Below, piece after piece: positions 55,443 through 63,709 of a stretch of DNA of 64,000 nucleotides. The translations under genes and the position numbers were made by a program. Numbering within the stretch: the stretch's first letter is position 1; each line of letters opens with the position of its first letter. The stretch comes from JBBATK01 sp040398805 (GTDB taxonomy: Bacteria; Bacteroidota; Ignavibacteria; Kapaibacteriales; NICIL-2), in assembly GCA_040398805.1 (NCBI GenBank), contig JBBATK010000001.1:124001-188000 (forward strand), written 5' to 3'. The notes under the pieces were generated by a model. That model saw nothing but the letters and a program-made list of their open reading frames with translations. It had not been told where the DNA came from and did no database searches.

Positions 55443-56555
55443 CTAGACGAGCGAAGCGGGATCGGTGTACGGCAGACCGAACGGTTCGGCAACCGCTTGA
55501 TACACGATATGGCCGTCGAGGAAATTCAACCCGAGCCAGAGCTCATGGTTCGTCTTCACCGCTTCCTTCCAACCCTTGTCCGCCAATTGCAGCGCGTACG
55601 GAAGGGTGGCGTTCGTGAGTGCGATCGTCGACGTATACGGCACGGCGCCGGGCATGTTCGCGACGCAATAGTGCACGACATCGTCGATGACGTACGTCGG
55701 ATTCTCGTGCGTGGTCGGCTTGGTCGTTTCGATACAGCCGCCTTGGTCCACGGAAACGTCGACGATGACGGCGCCCTTCTTCATGGTGGGCAACATGTCG
55801 CGGGTCACCAGATACGGCGCTTTCGCTCCGGGGATGAGGACCGCACCGATGACGACATCGGCTTCGGTGACCGCCTTGCGGACGTTTGCCGGGGTCGACA
55901 TCATCGTGATGACGTTCTTCGGCATGACATCATCAAGGTAACGCAAGCGATAGAGGTTGTTGTCCATGATCGTGACGCGCGCTCCGAACCCTGCGGCGAT
56001 CTTCGCCGCATTGATGCCGACGATACCGCCACCGAGGACGAGGACGTTACCCGGGGCTGTACCAGGGACGCCGCCAAGAAGGACGCCACGTCCGCCCATG
56101 GCCCGCTCGAGATATTTCGCTCCTTGCTGCGGCGCCATACGACCGGCCACTTCGCTCATGGGAATGAGTAGGGGGAGCGATCCATCGGCCTTCTGAACGG
56201 TCTCATAGGCGATACACACGCTCTTGGTCTTGACCATTGCTTCCGTCAATTCACGTGACGCGGCCGCGTGGAAATACGTGAAGACGACTTGGCCTTCACG
56301 GATGAGATCGTACTCCTGCTTGATCGGTTCCTTCACCTTCATGATCATGTCCGCCTTGGCGAAGACGTCGGCTGCCGTCGGAACGATCGTGGCTCCGGCA
56401 TTGATGTAATCTTCGTTGGAGAATCCGCTACCGACACCACCGTTGTTTTCCACGATGACCGTGTGACCATGCTTCACGAGCATATCGGCACCGCCGGGGG
56501 TGAGCGCGATTCTGTTCTCGTTCGTTTTGATTTCTTTGGGAACTCCGACTATCAT
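55443..56555 (-). CDS. ald: Alanine dehydrogenase
   Basis: Interconverts L-alanine and pyruvate with NAD(H). The 370-residue protein matches the family throughout: MIVGVPKEIKTNENRIALTP at the start, VFTYFHAAASRELTE with the catalytic histidine, a NAD-binding VLVLGGGIVGINAAKIAAGFG, then DVSVDQGGCIE. A TAATTTTG box lies 47 nt upstream. It could feed nitrogen from alanine imported by the permeases at 30-33 kb. Confidence 0.97.
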   Translation of the reverse strand: MIVGVPKEIKTNENRIALTPGGADMLVKHGHTVIVENNGGVGSGFSNEDYINAGATIVPTAADVFAKADMIMKVKEPIKQEYDLIREGQVVFTYFHAAASRELTEAMVKTKSVCIAYETVQKADGSLPLLIPMSEVAGRMAPQQGAKYLERAMGGRGVLLGGVPGTAPGNVLVLGGGIVGINAAKIAAGFGARVTIMDNNLYRLRYLDDVMPKNVITMMSTPANVRKAVTEADVVIGAVLIPGAKAPYLVTRDMLPTMKKGAVIVDVSVDQGGCIETTKPTTHENPTYVIDDVVHYCVANMPGAVPYTSTIALTNATLPYALQLADKGWKEAVKTNHELWLGLNFLDGHIVYQAVAEPFGLPYTDPASLV

Positions 56556-56602
56556 GAGACGCCTTTCAGATGATTGAGAGAATGAACTTTCGATTGAGTG
56601 GA

Positions 56603-56610
56603 CAAAATTA
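56603..56610 (-). promoter_or_regulatory. -7 box TAATTTTG upstream of ald
   Basis: Minus-strand TAATTTTG fits TAnnTTTG, 47 nt before the ald ATG. No -33 TTTG. Confidence 0.45.
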
Positions 56611-56803
56611 CGAGGGAGGCATTGAAGAAGAGGATAAAAAACATCGGCAAGGAGGGCTCGCGCCCTGCGGTCGCAGATGCCCCTCGTCGGGTATACCGCC
56701 CCTGCGGACGATGCGACTCTCCAACGTCAATCGTCGTAGATTTGCGCACATGACGGTGGTATTCGGACCGCATGATCGAGTCGGGTCTTGAAGAGAACAT
56801 CCT

Positions 56804-57568
56804 ATGATGAACGGCAAGCGCGTGGTGGTCGTGTTACCCGCCTATAACGCGGAGAAGACACTGGAGCAGACGCTTCGAGAGGTTCCTTTCGAGGTGGTGG
56901 ACGACGTCGTCCTTGTCGATGACCATTCCACCGACAATACCGCTCGGCGGGCGCGGGAATTGGGATTGACGCATGTCATATCGCACGAGCGGAACACAGG
57001 GTACGGCGGGAATCAGAAGACCTGTTATGCGAAAGCCCTGGAACTCGGGGGAGAGATCATCATCATGCTGCATCCCGACTACCAATACACGCCCAAGCTT
57101 CTCACGGCCATGGTCAGCGTCATCGCTTTCGACGTGTATCCCGTGGTCCTTGGATCGCGGATCCTTGGCAACGGAGCCCGACGCGGCGGCATGCCTGCGT
57201 ATAAGTACGTTGCGAATCGTCTCCTGACGCTCGTCCAGAACCTGCTCACGGGTTCCAAGCTCTCTGAGTACCACACGGGATACCGTGCGTTTTCCAAAGA
57301 GGTATTCGACCGTATCGATATCACGAAGAACAGCGATGACTTCGTTTTCGACAACGAGATGCTCTCCCAGATTGCTTTCGCGGGATTCGATATCTGCGAG
57401 ATAACCTGTCCGACAAAGTACTTCCCCGAGGCCTCGTCGATCAACTTCCGACGCAGTGTCATGTATGGCCTTGGTGTCCTTCGCGTGTCGCTGCAACATT
57501 TTTGGGCGCGCATCGGACTTCCGGCCCACGAACGATATACGGCTGTACGCCACCATCATGAAGATTGA
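56804..57568 (+). CDS. Family 2 glycosyltransferase
   Basis: A 254-residue GT2 with the standard fold: VVVVLPAYNAEKTLEQTL, VVLVDDHSTDNTA (first Asp pair) and, at LHPDYQYTP, the region of the metal-binding DxD equivalent (HPDYQ, as in polyprenyl-phosphate mannose/glucose transferases). No membrane helices, so it is probably a soluble or peripheral enzyme handing sugars to a lipid or polymer. Donor and acceptor unknown. The next gene overlaps its end. Confidence 0.88.
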   Translation: MMNGKRVVVVLPAYNAEKTLEQTLREVPFEVVDDVVLVDDHSTDNTARRARELGLTHVISHERNTGYGGNQKTCYAKALELGGEIIIMLHPDYQYTPKLLTAMVSVIAFDVYPVVLGSRILGNGARRGGMPAYKYVANRLLTLVQNLLTGSKLSEYHTGYRAFSKEVFDRIDITKNSDDFVFDNEMLSQIAFAGFDICEITCPTKYFPEASSINFRRSVMYGLGVLRVSLQHFWARIGLPAHERYTAVRHHHED

Positions 57569-58430
57569 GTTGCCTATGATATCCGGCGTCGACACCCTTT
57601 TGCGCCTCACTCTCAGCGTCGTGCACGTCGTCGTCCTCGTGTCGGCCGCGACCATGCTCCGCGCGCAAGAAGTGTGGGAAAGGCCGGTGACCCTGGTGGA
57701 GATCAATGGACCGGGTGATGACTACGCGCCGGCGTGGAATCATGCCGACGGAGTGCTCGTGTTCACCCAGGAGCGTTCCGGTCGGGCAGGACTCTCTGCG
57801 GTGGATGGACGATGGCATATGGAGAACGTCGTCATTCCGGACCTGACGGTCGGGGCGCAGATATCGTATGCGTCGTGGTCTCGCACAGGTACCATGGTGT
57901 TCTGCGCCTTCAGAAAGACGAACAAGGGGAGCGTCATCAATCTCATGTCCCGGTCGATGGCGAACTCCGTGTGGGGTCCGGTGAACTTCATTCCCGAGTG
58001 CATCTCCGACGAGTTCACCGGTCACGCTTCCATTTCTCCCTCCGGCTTGACCATGGTATTCGCTAGCGACCGGGAGGGCGGACTGGGAAAGCTGGACCTG
58101 TGGATGTGCAAGAGATCCGGCGCGGTTTGGGATACACCTGTGCACATGGGTGAATTGCTAAACAGTGCGGAGAACGAGATTACGCCCTTTCTTGTATCGG
58201 ACGATACGCTGTATTTCGCCGGCGACGGTTTTGGTGGTCGTGGCGGCTACGACGTGTATCGCACGACGCTCGTCTCGGGCGAGTGGCAACCACCGGTGCC
58301 GGTGGACGACATCAATACCTCGTTCAACGAATCGGACTTCGTCATCCTCCCCTCAGGAACCGCGCTCTTCGCCTCCGATCGTCCCGGTGGTAAGGGCGGC
58401 TTGGATCTCTACTCTTCCAAGAAAAAATAA
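57558..58430 (+). CDS. PD40/TolB-like beta-propeller protein
   Basis: A 290-residue exported protein. A hydrophobic signal segment (VVHVVVLVSAATMLRAQ) leads to repeats of the WD40-like PD40 type: DDYAPAWNHADGVLVF, HASISPSGLTMVFASDREGG, ENEITPFLVSDDTLYFAGDG and a final GTALFASDRPGG. This propeller is frequent in periplasmic proteins of Bacteroidetes, some tied to T9SS or OmpA. ATG at 57558 overlaps the GT2 gene by 11 nt; 57576 is an alternative. Confidence 0.8.
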   Translation: MKIELPMISGVDTLLRLTLSVVHVVVLVSAATMLRAQEVWERPVTLVEINGPGDDYAPAWNHADGVLVFTQERSGRAGLSAVDGRWHMENVVIPDLTVGAQISYASWSRTGTMVFCAFRKTNKGSVINLMSRSMANSVWGPVNFIPECISDEFTGHASISPSGLTMVFASDREGGLGKLDLWMCKRSGAVWDTPVHMGELLNSAENEITPFLVSDDTLYFAGDGFGGRGGYDVYRTTLVSGEWQPPVPVDDINTSFNESDFVILPSGTALFASDRPGGKGGLDLYSSKKK

Positions 58431-58457
58431 GGGTCGGATGTAAGGCACATCCGACCC
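58431..58457 (-). terminator. Hairpin terminator for the minus-strand lipoprotein gene
   Basis: Perfect 11-bp stem GGGTCGGATGT / ACATCCGACCC with a 5-nt loop, starting right after the TAA of the PD40 gene. Only the minus strand shows a T-rich tail (TTATTTTTTC), so it mainly ends the lipoprotein transcript. Confidence 0.8.
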
Positions 58458-58466
58458 GTGAAGGTT

Positions 58467-58511
58467 CGCTCTCATGAGATCCGCTCTTATAAGATCCGCT
58501 CGCATAAGCGA
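58467..58511. repeat. Three tandem 15-bp repeats
   Basis: Units CGCTCTCATGAGATC, CGCTCTTATAAGATC and CGCTCGCATAAGCGA share CGCTC and an ATAAG/ATGAG core, each with a small palindrome (TCATGA, TTATAA). They lie between the hairpin terminator and the end of the lipoprotein gene (stop at 58520). Confidence 0.6.
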
Positions 58512-58519
58512 AGCACCGC

Positions 58520-59287
58520 TTATTGGACCATGTACCGGAGAAGGGTACTCTGCGTGCCATTCGTCTTGAGCTGGGGAGATCCGGCGATGAGTGCTGCTGC
58601 GTTATCGGTCCGCGACTTGTAGATGCCGACCTTGTCGATGAACCAGAATCGCTGCGGTAACGAGTAGGTGACAAACCCGGCATCGACTTTGAAGGTCGTG
58701 ACATACTCTGTCGCCGTCGTTGTCAGCGAGCCGATGGTCACCGACGTCGATGTGCCCTTCGTACCGGTGATCGTACATTTCACATTCGACAAGGTCAGGT
58801 TCTGACCACCAAGACTGACGACAAGCGAGGGGATGGTCGTTTCGTAGCTGGTCCATGTCGCGGCCGTGGAGTTGTCCGCCGGTTTGATGGTCATCCATGT
58901 CCGCGGCGCCTCGAACGACGGGGCGATCGCTGTTAACTGCGGTACGGCGAGATTGACAAAGGTCGAAACGCTTCCGTCCGTGCCCTTGGAGAAGTAACTC
59001 GTGTCACGACGGGCGCTGTCGAGCTGCACGTAGACCATGCGGTACGCTTCGCGGCCGGAGTACGAGACGCTGTCCATGACAAAGGCCGAGTCGGTGAACA
59101 TGGGACCCGTGAGCGTGCCGTTTGCCGAATCGACGATCTGACGGGAATACACCCAATAGTTACCGGTTTTCAACGGAAGGAGAGTGCTTGGTCCGGAAGG
59201 TGTCGGCGTCGGTGTGGCGCTGTCGCTACAACCCGTGCTCAGCATGCTCAAAGCGATGACGACGGTGCAGAGAAGGAGTGATTTCAT
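58520..59287 (-). CDS. Lipoprotein of unknown function, paralogue of the one at 13.1 kb
   Basis: A 255-residue lipoprotein with signal LSMLSTGC and a proline/threonine linker (SATPTPTPSGPST). The mature part resembles the protein at 13102-13887: KTGNYWVY after the linker, DTSYFSKG, FWFIDKVGIYKS and a C-terminal TLLRY. No domain is recognised. ATG at 59287 gives the signal peptide. It has its own downstream terminator and is next to the response-regulator phosphatase, but in a separate unit by context. Confidence 0.8.
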   Translation of the reverse strand: MKSLLLCTVVIALSMLSTGCSDSATPTPTPSGPSTLLPLKTGNYWVYSRQIVDSANGTLTGPMFTDSAFVMDSVSYSGREAYRMVYVQLDSARRDTSYFSKGTDGSVSTFVNLAVPQLTAIAPSFEAPRTWMTIKPADNSTAATWTSYETTIPSLVVSLGGQNLTLSNVKCTITGTKGTSTSVTIGSLTTTATEYVTTFKVDAGFVTYSLPQRFWFIDKVGIYKSRTDNAAALIAGSPQLKTNGTQSTLLRYMVQ

Positions 59288-59333
59288 ACGGTTCAAAGGA
59301 TGATGGGAAAAACAGTTTCGTGTCCATAGACGG

Positions 59334-60506
59334 TCATGACGTCGGGCCATTATAACGGACGACTAATATACCGATGTCGTCGAATTGTTCCGTACCGGAA
59401 GAAAACGCATGGACGCTCTCGATAATGGACATCATGATCTCCTGTGCAGATGCCTCCCGCGGGAGTGCGTCGATGGCACGGACGACATTTCCGGAACCGA
59501 ACTGCTCACCCGATACATTGTGCGCCTCGGTGATGCCGTCGGTCATCATGACCAGACTGTCGCCCGGAGTCATGGTCATGGAACGCGTCTCGTAGGGGGT
59601 CCCTTGCAACATGCCGACTGCCATGCAATGGGAGTGGCAAACGTCCGAGCTTCGTCCGTCGGACGTTCGCAGTACCGGATGAACATGAGAGGCATTGCAA
59701 TACTCCACGACGCCGGTCTTCAGGTCCAGATACCCAAGGAACACGGTTGCGAACATCGCCTGCCGGTTGCTTTCGGAGAGCGCTTCATTGACGAGGGTCA
59801 TGCACTCGGACGGAGAAGCGCCCTGCTGGGCGTGCGAGCGCAGCAGCGTACGCGCCCGCGCCATGAGTAGGGCAGCGGATACTCCTTTGCCGGACACATC
59901 CCCGACAACGAAACCGAGGCGCTGTTCATGGATGAGGAAGAAATCGTAAAAATCGCCGCCGACGTGTCTGGCGGGTTCCATACCGCCCTCGATATCGAAC
60001 TCCGTTCGACCGGGAAAGGCCGGGAACACCCTCGGAAGCATCTCCTGTTGAATCTCGTGAGCGATAGCAAGCTCCCGTTCGTACACGTTCAATCGGTCCC
60101 GTGAGCGTAATGCTTCACGGACGATGTCCACACGTTGAGTCACGCGGTCGATGGACTCAAGGATGTCATCGAAACCGACGGGTTTGACAAGATAGTCGCT
60201 GGCTCCGGCATTCATCGCCCTTCGCATGAAATCGACGTTACTATGGGCACTGACGACGATGGATTTGATATGGGGATTCCGGGCGTTGATCTGTTCAAGC
60301 AGAGTGAGGCCGTCCATCTGCGGCATGGAAATGTCGGTAAGGACCAGAGAGATGTTCGGATGGAGCGTAATCAGATCCAGGGCTTCGATTCCGTTGCTTG
60401 TGAAATACAACGTCAACGAGCCGTCGCGCACACGGGACTCGAGCGCCAGCTCGAGCATGGTGCAGAACTCTCTGCTATCGTCCACGATAAGGAGATGATA
60501 ACTCAT
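59334..60506 (-). CDS. Response regulator with PP2C (SpoIIE/RsbU-type) phosphatase output
   Basis: A 390-residue protein. Residues about 1-125 form a receiver domain with phospho-accepting Asp in LVLTDISMPQMDG and a closing ASDYLVKPVGFDD. A short coiled linker leads to a PP2C phosphatase with EPARHVGGDFYDFF and VVGDVSGKGVSAALLMARA, carrying the metal-ligand aspartates. It probably dephosphorylates an anti-sigma factor antagonist when its receiver is phosphorylated; no such partner or kinase is adjacent. ATG at 60506; the longer frame starts without support. Confidence 0.92.
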   Translation of the reverse strand: MSYHLLIVDDSREFCTMLELALESRVRDGSLTLYFTSNGIEALDLITLHPNISLVLTDISMPQMDGLTLLEQINARNPHIKSIVVSAHSNVDFMRRAMNAGASDYLVKPVGFDDILESIDRVTQRVDIVREALRSRDRLNVYERELAIAHEIQQEMLPRVFPAFPGRTEFDIEGGMEPARHVGGDFYDFFLIHEQRLGFVVGDVSGKGVSAALLMARARTLLRSHAQQGASPSECMTLVNEALSESNRQAMFATVFLGYLDLKTGVVEYCNASHVHPVLRTSDGRSSDVCHSHCMAVGMLQGTPYETRSMTMTPGDSLVMMTDGITEAHNVSGEQFGSGNVVRAIDALPREASAQEIMMSIIESVHAFSSGTEQFDDIGILVVRYNGPTS

Positions 60507-60624
60507 ATACCGTTGCGCATCCTTTCGTTGTCTAACGGAAGCTCTCTGTTCGGGTAACCGCATAGCGGCCCCGGCGTCACTCATGCAGCAACAGGTAATC
60601 TGTCGTTTCCACCTGTGCTTTTGA

Positions 60625-60632
60625 TATTTTTG
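60625..60632 (+). promoter_or_regulatory. -7 box TATTTTTG upstream of the DoxX/MauE gene
   Basis: TATTTTTG fits TAnnTTTG and ends 14 nt before the ATG at 60647, leaving a very short leader. No -33 TTTG. Confidence 0.4.
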
Positions 60633-60646
60633 CTCCGAGGTACCTT

Positions 60647-61141
60647 ATGAAAAACGTCCTTGATACTCCCGTGCTTACTGTTCTGTCCCGCGCTGTCATC
60701 GGCGTGGTATTCGTAAGCTATGGCATCGACAAGATCATCGCTCCCAAGGATTTCGCCCACAGCATCCTGAATTACCAATTACTGCCCCCGGGCATGGTCA
60801 ATATAATGGCTTTGCTTTTACCGTGGGTAGAGGTCATCGGCGGAATCCTCCTCCTTGTCGGGATTCGCTTGCGCGCCTCTGCATTCGTCCTCGGCACGTT
60901 ACTTGTCACCTTCATCGTGGCCATCGGGACCGCCATGCTCCGTGGTTTGGAAATCAACTGCGGATGCTCCGGCCATTCGGAACCGGTCGGTATTCCGAAG
61001 ATCCTCGAGGATTGTGTGTATCTGATCCTATGTCTGCAGATCATGGTGTATCCGTATTCGAATTGGACGCTGGAGTCATACACGGCGAATCGTTTCGGCG
61101 GGTCTTCTCCTGAAAGTGCATCCCAGGGGAATGTTGCATGA
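60647..61141 (+). CDS. DoxX/MauE-family membrane protein
   Basis: A 164-residue protein with four hydrophobic segments. FVSYGIDKIIAPKDFAHSI is a DoxX-type first helix and NCGCSGHSE after the third is typical of MauE-like members, which may use the cysteines in redox work. It ends in a hydrophobic helix and a polar tail. Its stop overlaps the ATG of the next gene by four bases (ATGA), so the two are coupled. Role unknown; involvement in a membrane redox step is conjecture. Confidence 0.8.
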   Translation: MKNVLDTPVLTVLSRAVIGVVFVSYGIDKIIAPKDFAHSILNYQLLPPGMVNIMALLLPWVEVIGGILLLVGIRLRASAFVLGTLLVTFIVAIGTAMLRGLEINCGCSGHSEPVGIPKILEDCVYLILCLQIMVYPYSNWTLESYTANRFGGSSPESASQGNVA

Positions 61142-62982
61142 GCATGAACGAACGAAAGCTTCCGTTTCTCGAACGCGTCCGCCAAGGAGTGCTCGTCGTG
61201 GACGGCTCTGTTCGGGCCGAGTTGGAGCGTCGTGGATTGAACGCTCACCTTCCTGAAGTGTATACCATCAAGAATCCCGTCATCATCGAGGAGATCCAGC
61301 GGCACTTTCTCGACGCCGGTGCGGAGCTGTTGCAGACGAACACGCTCAAAGCCAATCGCTTCGCCTTGGCAGCGGAGAACCTGGCCGACAAGGTCTATGA
61401 GATCAACAGAAAGGCGGTATGGATCACCCGGACCATCGCCTTGCATAAGGCGTATGTGGCCGGTGTGGTCGGACCCACCAATCGGCACATGGCTCCCATC
61501 GGGACGATCACTCACGACGAAGTCCATCAGTCGTTCGTCGAACAAATCGTCGCCCTTGTGGATGGAGGAGCCGATGTCCTCATGCTCAAATCGTTCGTCG
61601 ATCTCGAGGAATTGGAGATAGCGATACGGGCAGCGAAATATGTCCGTTCCGACCTCCCGCTGATCGCCATGAAAACGTTCCCCGAGGACGGATCCGTTTT
61701 AGCCACGTCCTATCCGCAACGCGTCGCCGAGCGCTTGTTGTCGCACAACGTCGATTGCATCGGGTCCAACGGCACGGTTGGACCGCAGCGCATGGTCTCG
61801 ATCATCCAATCTTTGGGTGATCCCGGAGTACCCTTGTGCGCCCTCCCGGATATCGGCATCCCCACGATGACACGCGGTCGCACCGTCTATCATGCCGATC
61901 CCGCGTATGTCTCATCGGTCGCGCGCCGGCTCGTGGAGCAGGGTGTGCGCATCATCGGTGCCGACGGTGGAGCCACGAGTGATATCGTGAAAGCCATCGC
62001 CGACGCCACGCGGGAAGTGGCGGTAGGTTCGAAGTTCGTGTCCGCACGGATTCATGAGGCGGACTCTTCAGCTGAGGATGTCGACGGGACGTCGTCGCGA
62101 TTCGCCGGGAAGATCGCGTCGGACTATGTCTCTACCGTGGAACTGGATGTACCTCGCGGTAGCGACATGTCGGCCCTCATCGAATCGGCAGAGTACCTGA
62201 AAGGCAAAGGCGTGGACGCCGTCAACATCAGCGACGGCGCGCGCGCGCGGTTGCGCATCAATCCCATAGCCCTCTCGTACGCTATTCAATCCCAGACGGG
62301 TATGGAGTGCATCACGCATATCGCGTGCAGGGACAGGAATATGGTGGCCTTGCAGAGCGATCTGTTGGCCGCGCATGCGCTCGGGTTACGGAACATCCTT
62401 GCTGTGACGGGCGACCCGACGCACATCGGGGATTTTCCCTTGGCGACCAGCGTGTACGATATCGACTCGGTAGGACTCATCCGCGCCGTTGCCCGGATGA
62501 ATGCCGGACGCGATTTGTCGGGCAATGTGCTTGGAACAAGGACGCGGTTCAGTATCTCTTGTGCGGTCAATCCGTTGGCCGACGACATCGGCTATGAGAT
62601 ATCCCGACTGGAACAGAAAGTGTCGGAAGGATGTACCATCGCCTTCTCCCAGCCGCTGTTCGAACTGGAGGTGCTGGAGCGTTTCCGCAGACGCATCGAG
62701 CATCTGCCCGTGAAGTTCATGCTCGGTGTCATTCCGCTTCGGACCATCCGGCACGCGGAATTCCTGCACTATGAGGTTCCCGGCATGACCGTGCCCGAGG
62801 TGATCCGAGAGCGCATGCGGAAGCACGCAGCGTCCACCGAAGCAGCGTCGCGCGAAGGAATCGAGATTGCCGTCGAGTTCCTTCAACGGGCGAAATCGAT
62901 GTCCGACGGTGTGTACCTCATGCCGCCGTTCAAGAAATACGACATGGCATTAGAGATCCTGGAGAGAGTGACGTCGATGTGA
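61138..62982 (+). CDS. Homocysteine-methyltransferase-like / 5,10-methylenetetrahydrofolate reductase fusion
   Basis: A 614-residue fusion in the YitJ order. Residues about 15-295 are a homocysteine S-methyltransferase-type barrel (VDGSVRAELERRG, AGAELLQTNTLKANRF, GGADVLMLKSF). Residues about 310-614 are a MTHFR domain with VNISDGARARLR, HIACRDRNM and ILAVTGDP. The three zinc ligands of the first domain are all missing: the Cys of the GINC-type motif is Gly212 (GSNGTVGPQ), and the GGCCGT pair reads GADGGAT at 274-280. The reductase half looks intact, so it probably makes methyl-THF; methyl transfer to homocysteine is doubtful. Confidence 0.85.
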   Translation: MSMNERKLPFLERVRQGVLVVDGSVRAELERRGLNAHLPEVYTIKNPVIIEEIQRHFLDAGAELLQTNTLKANRFALAAENLADKVYEINRKAVWITRTIALHKAYVAGVVGPTNRHMAPIGTITHDEVHQSFVEQIVALVDGGADVLMLKSFVDLEELEIAIRAAKYVRSDLPLIAMKTFPEDGSVLATSYPQRVAERLLSHNVDCIGSNGTVGPQRMVSIIQSLGDPGVPLCALPDIGIPTMTRGRTVYHADPAYVSSVARRLVEQGVRIIGADGGATSDIVKAIADATREVAVGSKFVSARIHEADSSAEDVDGTSSRFAGKIASDYVSTVELDVPRGSDMSALIESAEYLKGKGVDAVNISDGARARLRINPIALSYAIQSQTGMECITHIACRDRNMVALQSDLLAAHALGLRNILAVTGDPTHIGDFPLATSVYDIDSVGLIRAVARMNAGRDLSGNVLGTRTRFSISCAVNPLADDIGYEISRLEQKVSEGCTIAFSQPLFELEVLERFRRRIEHLPVKFMLGVIPLRTIRHAEFLHYEVPGMTVPEVIRERMRKHAASTEAASREGIEIAVEFLQRAKSMSDGVYLMPPFKKYDMALEILERVTSM

Positions 62983-63037
62983 CGTCAGTTGCAACTTGGT
63001 TTTTCGTCAACCCATATTTTTTTTCAAAGGAAACCCT

Positions 63038-63646
63038 ATGGACGAAATGAATCTTCCACCCTTTGTCTCGAACCAGTACCAGCAATCCATGGAGGACAAG
63101 CGGGTGGGTTTCGGACGACGTCTCGGCGCAAAACTGCTCGATTCTCTGGTTGTCATCATCCTCGGTGTCCTCCTGTTCTACAGTATAGGCGATACGACTC
63201 ACGGTGAGCTGGACCGTTGGTTGCGGATCTCGATGGTAGAGTCCGGTCAGGACTTGGAGTCAGTCGGCGGAGCGACAGTTGATTGGCTGTTCTCCTTCGT
63301 CAAGCTCGGCCTTATCATGAGTGTGGTAGGAACGATTGTCAGCGTCTTGGAGCTTGTGGTGGGTGCCAGCCCCGGAAAGATGCTGGTATCGATACGTATC
63401 GCTCATGCAGATGGAAGGGCCGGAACGATAGCATTGTGGGCGAAGCGCTGGGTGCTCGTGAATGTTTCCTCACTCCTTTCCTTGGTTGGGACGTTGACAG
63501 GAGTCGCCATTCTCTCGACGGTGTCCTCCGTCTTGAGCATTATCTTCTTTTTCGGTTGCTTCATGGTGCTGTCTCCCGCTCGTCAAGCGCTCCACGATGT
63601 GATTGCTAAGACCGCCGTGTATTTCGATGAGGATGTGATCAGGTAG
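63038..63646 (+). CDS. RDD-family membrane protein
   Basis: A 202-residue protein with three to four hydrophobic segments. The first helix begins with the RDD-type pattern GFGRRLGAKLLDSLVV (Arg and Asp in conserved spacing), followed by a loop, GLIMSVVGTIVSVLELVVG with GASPGKMLVSIRI, the usual closing motif. Transport or stress roles are known for a few relatives only. GGAA precedes the ATG at 63038, which follows the MTHFR stop by 55 nt. Confidence 0.82.
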   Translation: MDEMNLPPFVSNQYQQSMEDKRVGFGRRLGAKLLDSLVVIILGVLLFYSIGDTTHGELDRWLRISMVESGQDLESVGGATVDWLFSFVKLGLIMSVVGTIVSVLELVVGASPGKMLVSIRIAHADGRAGTIALWAKRWVLVNVSSLLSLVGTLTGVAILSTVSSVLSIIFFFGCFMVLSPARQALHDVIAKTAVYFDEDVIR

Positions 63647-63709
63647 CATGGCGTTGATAAACGGTTGCGCGGACATGGTGTTTCATACGGTATACGAGAG
63701 GAGATTGAC

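Noticed and set aside
58431..58511. CRISPR-like array
   Set aside because: Only three 15-bp units without spacers; no cas genes.
61138..62982. Reading the fusion protein as a pseudogene
   Set aside because: The frame is open over 614 codons, the reductase motifs are intact and it is coupled to its neighbour; only the zinc ligands differ.
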